A stretch of DNA of 64,000 bases, from contig PDUO01000011.1 of NCBI GenBank assembly GCA_003008705.1, forward strand, positions 53,956-117,955, in the 5' to 3' direction. Under the pieces are notes generated by a model. That model was given only the letters and a program-made list of their open reading frames with translations. It was not told where the DNA came from and did no database searches. Of this stretch, positions 23,534 through 34,147 are shown piece after piece. Origin of the DNA: Pezicula radicicola (lineage: Eukaryota > Ascomycota > Leotiomycetes > Helotiales > Dermateaceae). Position 1 is the first letter of the stretch. The number at the start of each line of letters is the position of its first letter. Both the position numbers and the translations under genes were made by a program.

Positions 23534-26500
23534 AAGGTCGGTATTATTGGGGGCGTGTGTGGTGTAACGTGACGAGGACGTTGGAGTTGGAGTTGAAAAA
23601 GACCTCGGAAGGCTTTGTAAGATTAACACCAAACAATTATATTTCCGACTCACTGGGTTTATTAACCGGCGTGCGAGTATATATCTCTCAGATTTCACAA
23701 GAGATAATGCGTTTGTTATTGTGGATAGGAATAATTATTCTCCAACTTTCCTACGGAGATATTCATTATTATTATTACTACATACAAAGTATCATCATCA
23801 TCATCATCATCATCATTGTGTTGTTGTCTTGCAAGATCTACAGGACGCCACGCACCACCAGCCACAGCAAATCTCAGTGTTCGTTGTTTGTTGCCCTCCG
23901 GCCTTCATCCCCTCCGACGACTTCCCCCCCCCCTCACGCTTACTTCCATTTCCATTTCTAGATCTGCCTCAACTCTCTTTTGACATTTTTTCCCAAGAAG
24001 CATAAAGCATTGCCCAGGCTCCCAGTTCATCCTTCCTCCATCGTGCAAAACCAGATCTGCTACCAAAGTATCTTGAGCACAGATTTGCTATGCTGATCGG
24101 ATCGCCAGAGGACCACAGCCATCAATGCCTACCATATTGTTCCTGTTTCAATATCGATCTGAGACCGAGCAGAACAACACATGATGCACATCCGACAGTT
24201 CTTGTCCCAAACTGCCTCCCAATTGGTAGATCACCGTTTGTAGATCAGCTTTCGGAGACTTCCACTATTGGCCCTATGGGAAACAGCATAATTGTGCGGT
24301 GCCTGCATCATCCAAGCTTCTTCTCCAACGCTTGACGCTTGACGCTTGACACCGCACCTCGCAAACCCGACTGGTTTCCAGAATAATGCCCTCACCGCTC
24401 AAACACGCATGGGTCGCTGTCATATCTCCACCCCCAGCGAACTTGACCGATCACGCGAGGCTGCAACGATTCGACGAACAATATTCTTGAATTCCTACTG
24501 CTCGGAGACACACAGAGGGTCCGCTGCCATAAAGCCATTGTTGGCGTCCCTGTTGACATTGGACAAACGCGTTGGGAAGTTGACATAGCTTTACACTATG
24601 GCTTGCTCGTGCTGCTAAGGCATAACACCGGTAGCCATCCGAACGACACTTGTGATATAGGCTTGCAGATGATGACCTCCACACGCATACACGCACACGA
24701 CTCTTTACTGCACAATGTCCTGTACCTGTCCTGTCGCATTGCTCCACCCATCTTTCCTTTCATCCCACTCAACAATTGGCATTGTGCTGGGAACAAACGA
24801 TGCGCGAGCGGCGGTGCCTCAACAAAGGCTCTTTGCAAAGGTATGATATGATATGATATGTGCATCGTTCGTTTGCCGTTTGTGATCGTCTTCATTAATC
24901 AGCTATTGAGCTAGGCATGTCGGGTAGTCAATGCAAGCGCAAGGGCACCAAGCAGGGACAATGACAATAATAACAACAAACGAACAAGCCATCTACAGCG
25001 GTAGCTACTGCAAGGTGGCTACCTACCCTACCTCTGTATCCATAGCCAGTACTGTAATGAATGTACTTCCGATACCCTACAAAAGTAACACCTGGGTACT
25101 GTCTTCGTACTAGGTACTTCCCTTTTGTACCTAGGTATTGCCTGGATACTTGTATCCGAAAGGACTCGCATCCATCTACACGAGTTACGAGTCGCTAATG
25201 CACGCCATCAAGCTAGAACAAGCGGCTACTCCAAGACCGTGCGACCTCTTCATCCTCTTCTCCTCGTCTGATCTGCCACCTAGCACTAACTGCACTACTG
25301 TAATGACAAACTACTACAAGCCACTTCAATTGAAGTCCAGAAGCAGTCTCAAAATCCTCCAGGACAGCAGCCTACACCCTACACCTTACACCGCCACTAT
25401 GGGACCCTATCAACGATGCAAACAGGTTCGCCGAGTAGCCCTTTCTGTTCACTACTGCCCAATGCTCCGATAGACTGGCTGGCCGCCTCCCCAACCTGGC
25501 AACTCTTCACCTTCCAATGCTCGTTCATACTGTACCTTAGGCTTGCACACTTTTCGACGAGCTGTTCGATTCCGATCCACCAGATCCTGCTGCTCTTCAT
25601 GGATGCCTTGCGCTCCCAAAGCCAGGCCTGACTCGCCTCTCTATAGTCGCATTGTTATAACTGCCATCCTGTCCATACCGCCAAGTGCAGTCTTACATCA
25701 CGGGTGCGTTCCTTCTTACACCGCCAGCATCGCAGATGTGTGGCCCCGCGTTTCCGCCGCTGTGTCCATGGAAGATAATGAGTAAGCACATAGCCATTGT
25801 CTTCATTGTCTTGGTAGGTCGAAAAGCAAGTATACAAACGGAGAGATATGCTGCGGAATAAAAATGGTGCCTTATCAACAACGCATCTCATTATTATATT
25901 GCTTTTTGCCCAGCAATAACGAGCTTGGGCACCAACCTATCAAACTAAGTAGTCGGAGAATTTCTTCATCAGGGTGTCATCACTAGGCCACAAATGGAGA
26001 TGTTCTCAGTGGCTGAAGAACGTGCTCATAAAATGGGCTGACTCGGCTATTGTTAAGTTTGTGCGGAAGATCTTGGGTTCATGAGAAGACGATTGAGAAC
26101 GATGCAAGCCATGGAGATCAGTATCCATGATCCCTGGTAAGTGTGCATGCTTGACCGCCAGTTCGTTGACCCTGGAACAACCAGCCCTGCCTTCGGCCCA
26201 ATGTGCCAGGTAGCAGCCACTAACCACCAACAACGACTCTCTAAGGCGCTGGCCCGCCATCCTAACAAGCTAACCCGGACAAACTGACACCCAAAGACAA
26301 TGAGACAACAATACCATTATGACGGTCTTTGTTCTCCAAGTCGGTCTGGACAAGCTTTTAGCTCAGAGTTACAATGGGCGGTCCCGTTCCCTACAACCGT
26401 GCAGCAATTTACAGTTAAGTGATGTTCGGATCGTGCACAGACACGAGGCCGAAACGGCTCCTCGAGTCGCACAGCGGTATGAGGAATATAAAAAGAGTTT

Positions 26501-27456
26501 CAACACACCCACGGCTGTTTTCGACCGACTTTCCCGGGAAGTTTCCAACTCGGCGCCATGGATTGAAGCAAAAATAATGACAAGCATCACTTCACGTTCT
26601 TGGTTATGCATGAATGCGTGGCCATTCCGTAGTCCACCCTCTCCTCCACACTAAGCATAGCACCCCTGCGATTCCCCCACCATGGGTACTAGGAAGGACA
26701 CTCTATTTGCATCGCGCAGTCTCCCGAGAATCCCTTCAGGCCTTATCCCATGTACCGGCTTTGGAGATCATGAGTTCGAAGAAGTTCCTTGTCCATTCGC
26801 CGCTCTCTGCTTCTTGTCCATCCTTCTTCCAAGCGCCGTCAGTCATCAGGTAGTCAGTTAGTCAGGTAGTCAAGCACTCAGTCAGCCATTCAGTCATTCA
26901 GTCACTAAGTCAGGCAGCCTCGACGTATCGACCCGTTGGCGCTGTCTGGCATATTTGCCTCTGCCTGCTCTGCTCTGCGTTGATCCTCTCTTTCTCGTCT
27001 CATCTTCCGCGATTGGCCAGACCAAGGACAACCTGGTGCCAATCAAGTAGTTGGCATTCATGATCTACGCGAGCCACAAACTTCCCTTCTGAAGTTCTGA
27101 AATAGGAAGCCTTCCCTCCTCAGTCGTCTCAAGATTTCTTTCGCCGAAAACACCAGCCATCAAGCCCTGAAGCGCACCCGGCTTGTTTCACGTCAATAGT
27201 CATCATCCCACCTGTCAGAAAAAGAGCCTCCGTTGCTTTTTGATTATCTTTACTCACAAAAGATATCAACGACTGATAACCATCAATCATCCCCCATTAA
27301 GCCCCATCATCCCAACGAGCTTGCTGTTAACAAGCCTTGTGCAACAATACACGGCAGGATCTACTCAGAAAGGAAATAATCCTTACAGACGGTGTACATC
27401 TTCGCATATGATCCGTCAGCCTTAACTGACGGTATCGGCGATCCAAGACCGTCACC
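23534..27456. other. Long gene-free region upstream of the Myb gene
   Basis: 3.9 kb of normal composition between two divergent genes. No supported gene. It contains an ATC/CAT microsatellite at about 23,792-23,817, three tandem copies of GCTTGAC at 24,331-24,351, a TATGA repeat at 24,841-24,858, a perfect CTAGGTAC/GTACCTAG hairpin at 25,110-25,134, and a cluster of GTCA-type tetranucleotides at 26,838-26,915. Many short ATG-initiated frames are present. The likeliest role is a long promoter and 5' leader for the Myb-type regulator, possibly with an unseen upstream exon. Confidence 0.4.
26838..26915 (+). repeat. Imperfect GTCA/GTCAGT tandem cluster
   Basis: About a dozen imperfect copies of (A/T)(G/C)TCA within 78 bp (gtcatcag, gtcagttag, gtcaggtag and so on). 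A low-complexity repeat; a transcription-factor binding cluster is possible but unproven. Confidence 0.5.
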
Positions 27457-28635
27457 GTGGATATCTCCCTCCTTCTAAAGGGTCCTGACTCCAATGAGTC
27501 CTCGGGATCACCCACACATAGACACCATACAAGAGCGACCTCTGTGTCATCAACAATCCTCCAGCCGGAGCTTCCCTCCTATGCCATCGCCAGCAGTGGC
27601 GCAGGTGGGAAGCGCAATATGCCCCCTCATCCATCGGAATCTCCAGCCAAGAAGCAAAGCAAATGGTCACCAGAGGAAGATGCCTTGATCATTGACTTGA
27701 GAGGAAGTGGAATGAAATGGGAAGATATCTCAAAGAGGCTTCCAGGACGTAGCGCGATTAGTTGCCGACTTCATTACCAGAATTACTTGGAAAGAAGGAG
27801 TGAGTGGGATGAGGAACGGAAAAACAAGCTAGCAAGGCTCTATGAAAGGTAGTACCCTTTCTTCCCCACTTGCCTCAGCGAGGCACCTTGAGTTTATGAT
27901 GCCTTTGCTGTCTTCAGAGCGTTATAGATGGATAAATCCCTGACTTCGTGTAGATTCAAATCCGAGATGTGGGCAAAAGTAGCTGAGGAAATGGCTGTAC
28001 CCTGGCGTGCTGCAGAAGCGATGCACTGGCAGCTCGGAGAAGCTGACATGGCACGACGTGCTGGTGTCGTTCCCTTCTCTCTATCCAGCGCAACACTGGA
28101 AAACCAGCAGCAAGCTGGTCATCACAGTTCACCAGCACGAGGCCATCAGCATAGCCAGTCGCTTTCAAGTACAATCAGCAGTGGTTCCGCAAGTGCGCCA
28201 AATTCTCGTTATGGGCGATCGACGCCTGGAACGAGTCGGCCGATGACTGGGAGCAGTGCAAGTGGTGGTGGCTCGGCTCGATCGATTGCTGCACGGAGAG
28301 AGAGCACCCCCAGGTCGGTACCACCAGCAAGTCCGATTGATGGTCTAGCGTTGGCGGCGATCCAGGGTGGAATGGGAATGGGACCAGGAATGGGAAGAGG
28401 TTCACAGTTATTGCCAAGTGTGGCCGAAATGACGACGGGCGTCAGTCCGTACAGCACGCCCGCTTATGCCATGTCCATGCCCATGGGAGGGTCAATGGGA
28501 GGTGGAGGTCCTTATGGTACCTCGAGCCCAGGACCGCTTCTTCCAGCCATCGGCTTTGTGAACACTCGCCAGGACGTTAAAAGAAGAGGCAGTCCAGAGG
28601 TTGGGCCACGCGAGACGAGTCGACGAAGGCAATAA
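27457..28635 (+). CDS. Myb/SANT-domain DNA-binding regulator
   Basis: Exons 27457-27848 and 27954-28635 are joined by a 105 bp phase-2 intron (GTAGTA...TGTAG) that falls inside the DNA-binding region and reunites KLARLYE with RFKSEMWAKVAEEM. The first Myb repeat is WSPEEDALIIDLRGSGMKWE with DISKRLPGRSAISCRLHYQN, and a second, weaker repeat follows (EMWAKVAEEMAVPWRAAEAM). The C-terminal half is Ser/Gly/Met-rich and disordered (GMGMGPGMGRG; MSMPMGGSMGGGG), ending in a basic KRRGSPEVGPRE. The start is unresolved: the frame is open from 27430, but no in-frame ATG occurs before 27619, and residues before it look coding. An upstream exon is therefore likely, and the coordinate 27457 marks only the open frame. 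Nuclear transcription factor by family; targets unknown. Confidence 0.82.
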
Positions 28636-29461
28636 CAGACGGATATTCCGATACGGACACTCACAGCATCAACTATGACGGATTATGGGGGCTGTTCGAA
28701 GTTGAAGAACGGTGGGAGCTGATTGATGGGCTCCACTTGGTGCTCCGTGTTGGATAAGTGTGTGGGACCTATGGATTGACGAACTAACGGCCGTTGTATT
28801 TTCGAGCATGAGCATTGGCGTGGTATGGGACGGCACGGGATGGACACAAAGATCTCTGCTGCATTTTGGTTGCTATGGGTTTTGGCGGGGAGTTGGAACA
28901 AAACCATTGGTTCCACGGCGGGCTAAAATGCGGGTGCACTAGCGGCGGTGTTCTGGTGTATTTTTTGCATGTATTTTTGCCTTCTAGACTGTATTAAAAA
29001 AGCTTTATCGGATTAGGCCTTACAGGGCTTGTCGCATTTGGGGTTGATTTTTGCGTTTACCAGCGCAGACTAGATTTGACAGTGTGAAGCAACCCGCTTG
29101 CTACCCAGATGACAGCCCTTGCTCCCACTACTTGAATGCAATCGGAGGCATGTATCCAATCCATGAAACCGAAACCAAGGTATGTATATCGTCATTCTGA
29201 CGAGTTTCAAAAATGACTTCTGCAACGCTAAAGCCTAGGATTTGGCTGCTCTTCGATCAAAACGCAGCTGCATTTTAAGCCTCGCTTTCTGTGTATCTGC
29301 TACTCGCCCGGTGCATAACGTCTGTGACTTGCCTCGGATAGCAAGAAACGTCCCGAAGTTCAAGAGGCTACTGGAACTTTTAGCGCGCAACCGACATCAT
29401 TTGCGAATTGTAACCAAACTGTTCGTAAGTTGTTTGGGGCTGGCTCTCATAAAGGTGTTTT
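28636..29461. other. Convergent intergenic region
   Basis: Between the 3' ends of the Myb gene (+) and Trm9 (-). Small frames on both strands show no family signal. Confidence 0.4.
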
Positions 29462-30163
29462 TCAGCTCTCTTTATGTTTTGGTTGACAAATTGCCCACCA
29501 ATTATCCTTCTCATAACCAGAATCCAGTACTTCTCCTCCAATTGAGGTAATATCTCTTTCCAGTTCTCCAGATCGATAGAGATGATAGTACCGGTTGAAG
29601 GTTTTCTCAGTTGCTTCTCCACTTGGGCTGTCCTTCTTTCCAGTTTTCATAACCCAGGGAACCATCACATCCTGCTCGTGCCCTTCGTCCCATCCCCTCC
29701 TGCTGGTCTTCTGTTCGAGGGCCCATACGTATATCAAAGCCTTGCCGCCGTCCCTCAGACATTCCAATATGGCTTGTATGGCTTCTCTTCTCCTGTCGGG
29801 TGTAGATAAGTGGTGAATGACAGCAATGCTAATTGCGAAATCAAACCTTGCAGCTTGGTGCGGAAGGGCAAGAGTATCTGCAACCACGGTAGCATGGGGT
29901 TGGTGTTGAGATGCGATCTTGACCAGGTTTGTAGAACGATCGCTGCCCACTATAAAAACATCGTGGTTGACAGCTAGATACTTTCCATTGCCACATCCTA
30001 CATCAAGTCCAATTGAGCCCGGAGTGAGCGACTGCAGGAAGGTCTTGACAATTGGCCATGCTTGGTAGCGGGTCGAGGAGAAGTGGGATGCGATTTGCTC
30101 GTATACTTCGTGAACATGTTGCTCCTCATATTTCTCTGGTGCGACTTCAGCAGCAGAATCCAT
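29462..30163 (-). CDS. TRM9: tRNA (carboxymethyluridine(34)-5-O)-methyltransferase Trm9
   Basis: A 233-residue, intronless SAM-dependent methyltransferase that completes mcm5U at tRNA wobble position 34, acting with the small partner Trm112. The N-terminus is EEQHVHEVYEQIASHFSSTR. The SAM-binding motif I is GLDVGCGNGKYL, then VGSDRS, DTLALPH and FDFAISIAVIHHLS. The family C-terminal signature is RYYHLYRSGELERDI followed by DNWWAICQ. The ATG at 30163 is the first true ATG in frame (the open frame reaches 30178). Length agrees with fungal Trm9. Confidence 0.94.
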   Translation of the reverse strand: MDSAAEVAPEKYEEQHVHEVYEQIASHFSSTRYQAWPIVKTFLQSLTPGSIGLDVGCGNGKYLAVNHDVFIVGSDRSTNLVKIASQHQPHATVVADTLALPHQAARFDFAISIAVIHHLSTPDRRREAIQAILECLRDGGKALIYVWALEQKTSRRGWDEGHEQDVMVPWVMKTGKKDSPSGEATEKTFNRYYHLYRSGELERDITSIGGEVLDSGYEKDNWWAICQPKHKES

Positions 30164-30939
30164 CGTGATATATAGCAATTGAAATGTAGTGTTAGCCAGG
30201 AGGTTGGAAGTTCAGTTCAGCCCAGCCCTGTGGAAATTTGTCTTGGGTGCGCGTGCGCGTGCGCGAGCGCGAGATGATTTACACAAGCCTTGGCATGAGG
30301 TTGGCTCGAATGCCCGGAACAACATTGATACGACCTGGAAAACTTTTGACGCCTCCCGTTGTTTTCACGACTCTATTCAGAACGTCTCAACGCCAACCAG
30401 AGGTAGCATCCTCACATTCGATACCCGTTCCTAAGCTTCGTTTGGAGATCCTCAACGTGCAAGTCTTGGGCAGTTGGTGTTGCAATTTGCCACCATCCCC
30501 GAAAAGACCGCCCACAGAATAATCACACCACTGAAAACTCATCTCGATGTCCTATATAGAATTATTGAATGAGCTCCGTCCGGAGCAGTTTTTTATTCTG
30601 ATATATATACCGCAATCTAGTTGATTTTTTGAATAAGTTAGAAGGCGGGGAAAAGCAGTGCCGCTAGGAAATTCTGACAATTCGATTACAATAGGAGACT
30701 CTTGCTATTGTCTCTGCACTAATTCACCTGAATACGACCATTGTGAGGGAAAACAATAGATGGCTACACTGGCTATCCAAGTTAAAGGAAGGGATTCACT
30801 TCCAACCCTTTCAAAATTCTCTCTTCCGCCTTCGACAGACACATCGACCACTTTTACTTTCAAAAATTCAACGTCGAAGTATCTGTCGAATACATCATTG
30901 AAAACCACTCAATCCTTCAAGACGATTTCTGCCAACAAT
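30164..30939. promoter_or_regulatory. Divergent promoter region, Trm9 / USP
   Basis: Holds both promoters. A GC-rich alternating purine-pyrimidine run (gcgcgtgcgcgtgcgc) lies at about 30,248-30,268. An in-frame ATG at 30760 could extend the USP N-terminus by 60 Ser/Thr-rich residues. Confidence 0.4.
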
Positions 30940-32502
30940 ATGGAGTCTCAAACAGCCATTGCATCACCTAGTCTGAAGCGCTCTGTCCCTGGTGATGCTA
31001 CTAGTCCTCGTCCCCAGAAGAAGCCAGCATCTGACTTAGGTGAGTTTCCTGGCCAAGAAGTTCGCGTCCTTCATTACCTAACAGAATGCCAGGCAACGTT
31101 GGAAACGGAATTGTACTTGAAGAAGAGCCTTATGTCCAAGATGCTCCATTGAAAGCCACTAAGAAGGATGAAGGTAGCTACGCCAGGAGACTCAAAGTCC
31201 CTTGGTATGCAGATGACATTCGAAGAAAGCGGGCCTTGGTAAGTCTTGTCACCACAGGCCTGTCACAGTCTTAAATATTCTTCATTTCCTCTTTGTCTGA
31301 CATTTGCACTCAGGCCAGCAAGGTTAGCGGAAGCTGGAGAGATATGCCGGCCTCTGGCCGCAAGGGTATGCCCAACCTCACGGGATTTCTTTGCTACCGT
31401 AGCAGCCTGCTCCAAGTGCTCCTACACCAGCCTAAGCTTGTCAACTGGCTCCAGCTTTACCACAAGCCGGAAAATTGTAAGTTGTGAGATTTCAATCCCT
31501 TCTCTGCTGTTTTCAACCACTTTCCGAGGCCGATTTATGCAAGCTTCCGGGCAATCTCAGTCCAAGAACTCCTCAGTCTTCCTAATATTTTCTTAATATT
31601 GCTGCCATTCCAGCTATTCTTGCCAGCCTGCGACTAAACAATCGTAGGCATCTCCGACGACAAGAACAAGTGTGTGTCTTGCACTTTGCACCAGCTTGCC
31701 AAGACCTACTGGCAAAGCAGCAAGACCGACTTGACAGATGCCCTGAAGAGGGTTCACATACTCTTCAGATACCGTAAGTTACCTTTACATCTCTCCCTCA
31801 AACTCTGGAACTAACATTCAACTAGATGGCTGGTCCTCGGACGTCTCATCAGGTCAAGCAGACCCAGAAGAACAAGCTTCCTGGCTCTTCAACAAGATGC
31901 GTTCCGAGCTTCCAAGCAGCATGTCCGCCTACATTGACTCTCTACACTACGCCACAATGGCAGCCACAATCAAGTGCAACAAATGTGGCCGAGAATCAAG
32001 ACGCGACAACCAAGGAGAACGCTCTCTATGTGTACCCATCCAGCCAAACCTCACCAACGGCACACTATCAAGATACGTACAGAAGTATCTAGTGGAGCCC
32101 GTAGAAGGTTACCGCTGTGAGAAATGCGGAAGCAAAGCCCCCAAGATCCGAACCCATAAGATTTGTCACGCTCCAGAAATCCTATCTATCCAACTTAAAC
32201 GTTTCAACTGGGATGGCAAGAAACTCAACATGAGTATTCCAATTGAGCCAACTCTAGATTTGGATCGTCATCGCAGCAAGGGCAATGAAGACCGTTTGCA
32301 GTATGAACTCTCAGGAGTCATCAAACATGCTGGCTCTGCATCTGGTGGTCATTACATCTCAGTTACTAAGGGACCAGATGGCAGCTGGAATGAGTTTGAT
32401 GATGCTAGGAGATCGAAATCTGATATCACGGATGCGAGGAGTCAGGAGAAGGGTCGTTCTCCGTTTACACCATATGTCTTGTATTATACGAGGAAGGCAT
32501 GA
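30940..32502 (+). CDS. Ubiquitin-specific protease (USP/UCH family) with divergent Cys box
   Basis: A 403-residue cysteine protease predicted to remove ubiquitin. Five exons: 30940-31039, 31093-31238, 31314-31476, 31648-31773 and 31826-32502; introns 53, 75, 171 and 52 bp. Catalytic Cys near 109 in GMPNLTGFLCYRSSLLQ, departing from the usual NLGNTCYMNS pattern. Further family landmarks are KPKLVNWLQ-like flank, CVSCTLHQLAKTYW, GWSSDVSSGQADPEEQ (place of the QQD/E box), a zinc-type pair CNKCG and CEKCG, EILSIQLKRFNWDG, and the His box ASGGHYISV near 354 with DDARR. All splice joins keep one frame through these landmarks. An alternative start at 30760 is in frame. Spacing in the Cys box is one residue longer than in USP7, so activity is uncertain. 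Substrate unknown. Confidence 0.87.
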
Positions 32503-34147
32503 ACGAATACTGTACATCATATCACCATATACTCATCTAGAGTTTTTGTCCTTGCTCAGTTTGGCATGGTTTTTGTTTTTGTTTTTTTTCTAGTTATGAG
32601 ATCTTTTAGCGATTGGGATGGCGCTGGTTCATATTTGACTTTTTGCATTGCATAGCACTGGCGCGACAGACACCAATCAACTAAATACCATTGAGTAGGT
32701 AGATAGACATTTAATTGATGAGTACAAACCCGAGGTATCTGCTACAATGATCAAAATCAGTGACTGTACTTAAAATCAAGTTCTAGGTATTCGAAAAAGC
32801 AAAGTTCTTGGTTTGATTATCCTCCAACCACAGAACAGAACTACAGTGGACTCTTGATAGTACGATACGCCAGGGGCCTACCCCCAAAAGGGAGCGATAT
32901 TACGAGCGATCGTTTTATCAAGAGTAATATTATAGCTATACCGTAGTACAAGAAAAGGAAACTACCATACTAGCCTCCTAATCGTTGGAACCGCGATTAT
33001 CGCCAGAACGAGGATCGTACTTCGTACTGTCAAGAGTCTACTACTGTATTACTTGAACAATGAATAATACCCCACCAAAAATCTCTCTCAGTGCTTCCAC
33101 ATATCCACCACATCATAATCACAACCAATACAAACAAAAGTATATCACCATCTCAAACCGAACCAAACCAAACCAAACCCAACTCCACTCTTCCTGCCTC
33201 CCTTCCTCCCTACCCTCCCATTTCCCATCTCTACAACAAAACCTTGCATATAACATAGTCAATCACATACGACCATAGACTAAGGAAAACAGGGCATCCC
33301 GTCCGCTCTGCCATACTTAAACCTTGGATCGGCAGATTAGTAGTTGAGTGGGTGACCATCAGCGAATACCTGCTGTTGTATGTTTTCTTTTCGTTTCTTA
33401 TCTTTTTTGTACTGTTGCTTTTTCTTCGTTTTGCATTTCCGTCTTTTTGTACGCGCAATGCAGAAATTCTTCGAAGGCTTTCTATCTTGCTTAGTAGGAT
33501 GGAGTTATATAATCCTAGCAAGCAAGCCTAAGAAGTCTAGGGTTTCGAGGTGCCCCGGAAAGAATAGCCATGAGATGGTCGAGGAATCGATCTGATGGTA
33601 TCAAGAGAAAAGAACGGTGGTACCTTACAAATACACGGCTAATAAACTATAATGTTGGAAAGGAAAATTAATTACCTAAGTACATGTCGCCAACACAGGC
33701 GGGAACTATAAGAGTAGATCAGATATCTTGGCATGCAGTGCTACAGCTCAACTCTAACGCTTTCTATGCCCTCCTATCCAGCGCTTCTATAGCGCTTCTA
33801 TACTCTCTGTACCTCTGTAGGAAAACGTACTTGGTAATTCCCGAGTATTTTGAAAACCACCTGAGCGAACTTGTGCATAACCACTAAAGGTTGTGCCTAC
33901 TTGGAAACTTATTCAGCAAGTGTATCCAAGTCTAAAGGCCAGAGTCCAGCCGAAACATACATTCCATAGTCGGCACACCATCCAGCTATACTCAATCCAT
34001 ACTCCTCCTTCATATTTGCCTGGAGTAAATCTTTGTTTGATTATACTCTCAGTCTGGTGTATAGATATAGTTTAGCTATGTTCCAATCAAGTGTGCGCTT
34101 TTGGATTTATTAAGTACTCACGTTGCTTCTTCGTACGGTTTGAATCA
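32503..34147. other. Convergent intergenic region with MITE
   Basis: 1.6 kb between the 3' ends of the USP (+) and the Ulp1-like gene (-). It includes the 203 bp inverted-repeat element described separately and a short repetitive tract (aaccaaaccaaacc) near 33,162. No supported gene. Confidence 0.4.
32844..33046. mobile_element. MITE with TA target duplication (Tc1/mariner or pogo type)
   Basis: A 203 bp element flanked by TA on both sides (32842-32843 and 33047-33048). The left end begins CAGTGGACTCTTGATAGTAC; the reverse complement of the right end begins CAGTAGTAGACTCTTGACAG. Within them ACTCTTGA-AGTACGA is shared at 15 of 15 compared bases. An inverted internal copy of ACTCTTGATA sits at 32,916-32,925. 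TA duplication and CAGT ends are typical of Tc1/mariner-pogo non-autonomous elements. No coding capacity. Confidence 0.75.
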
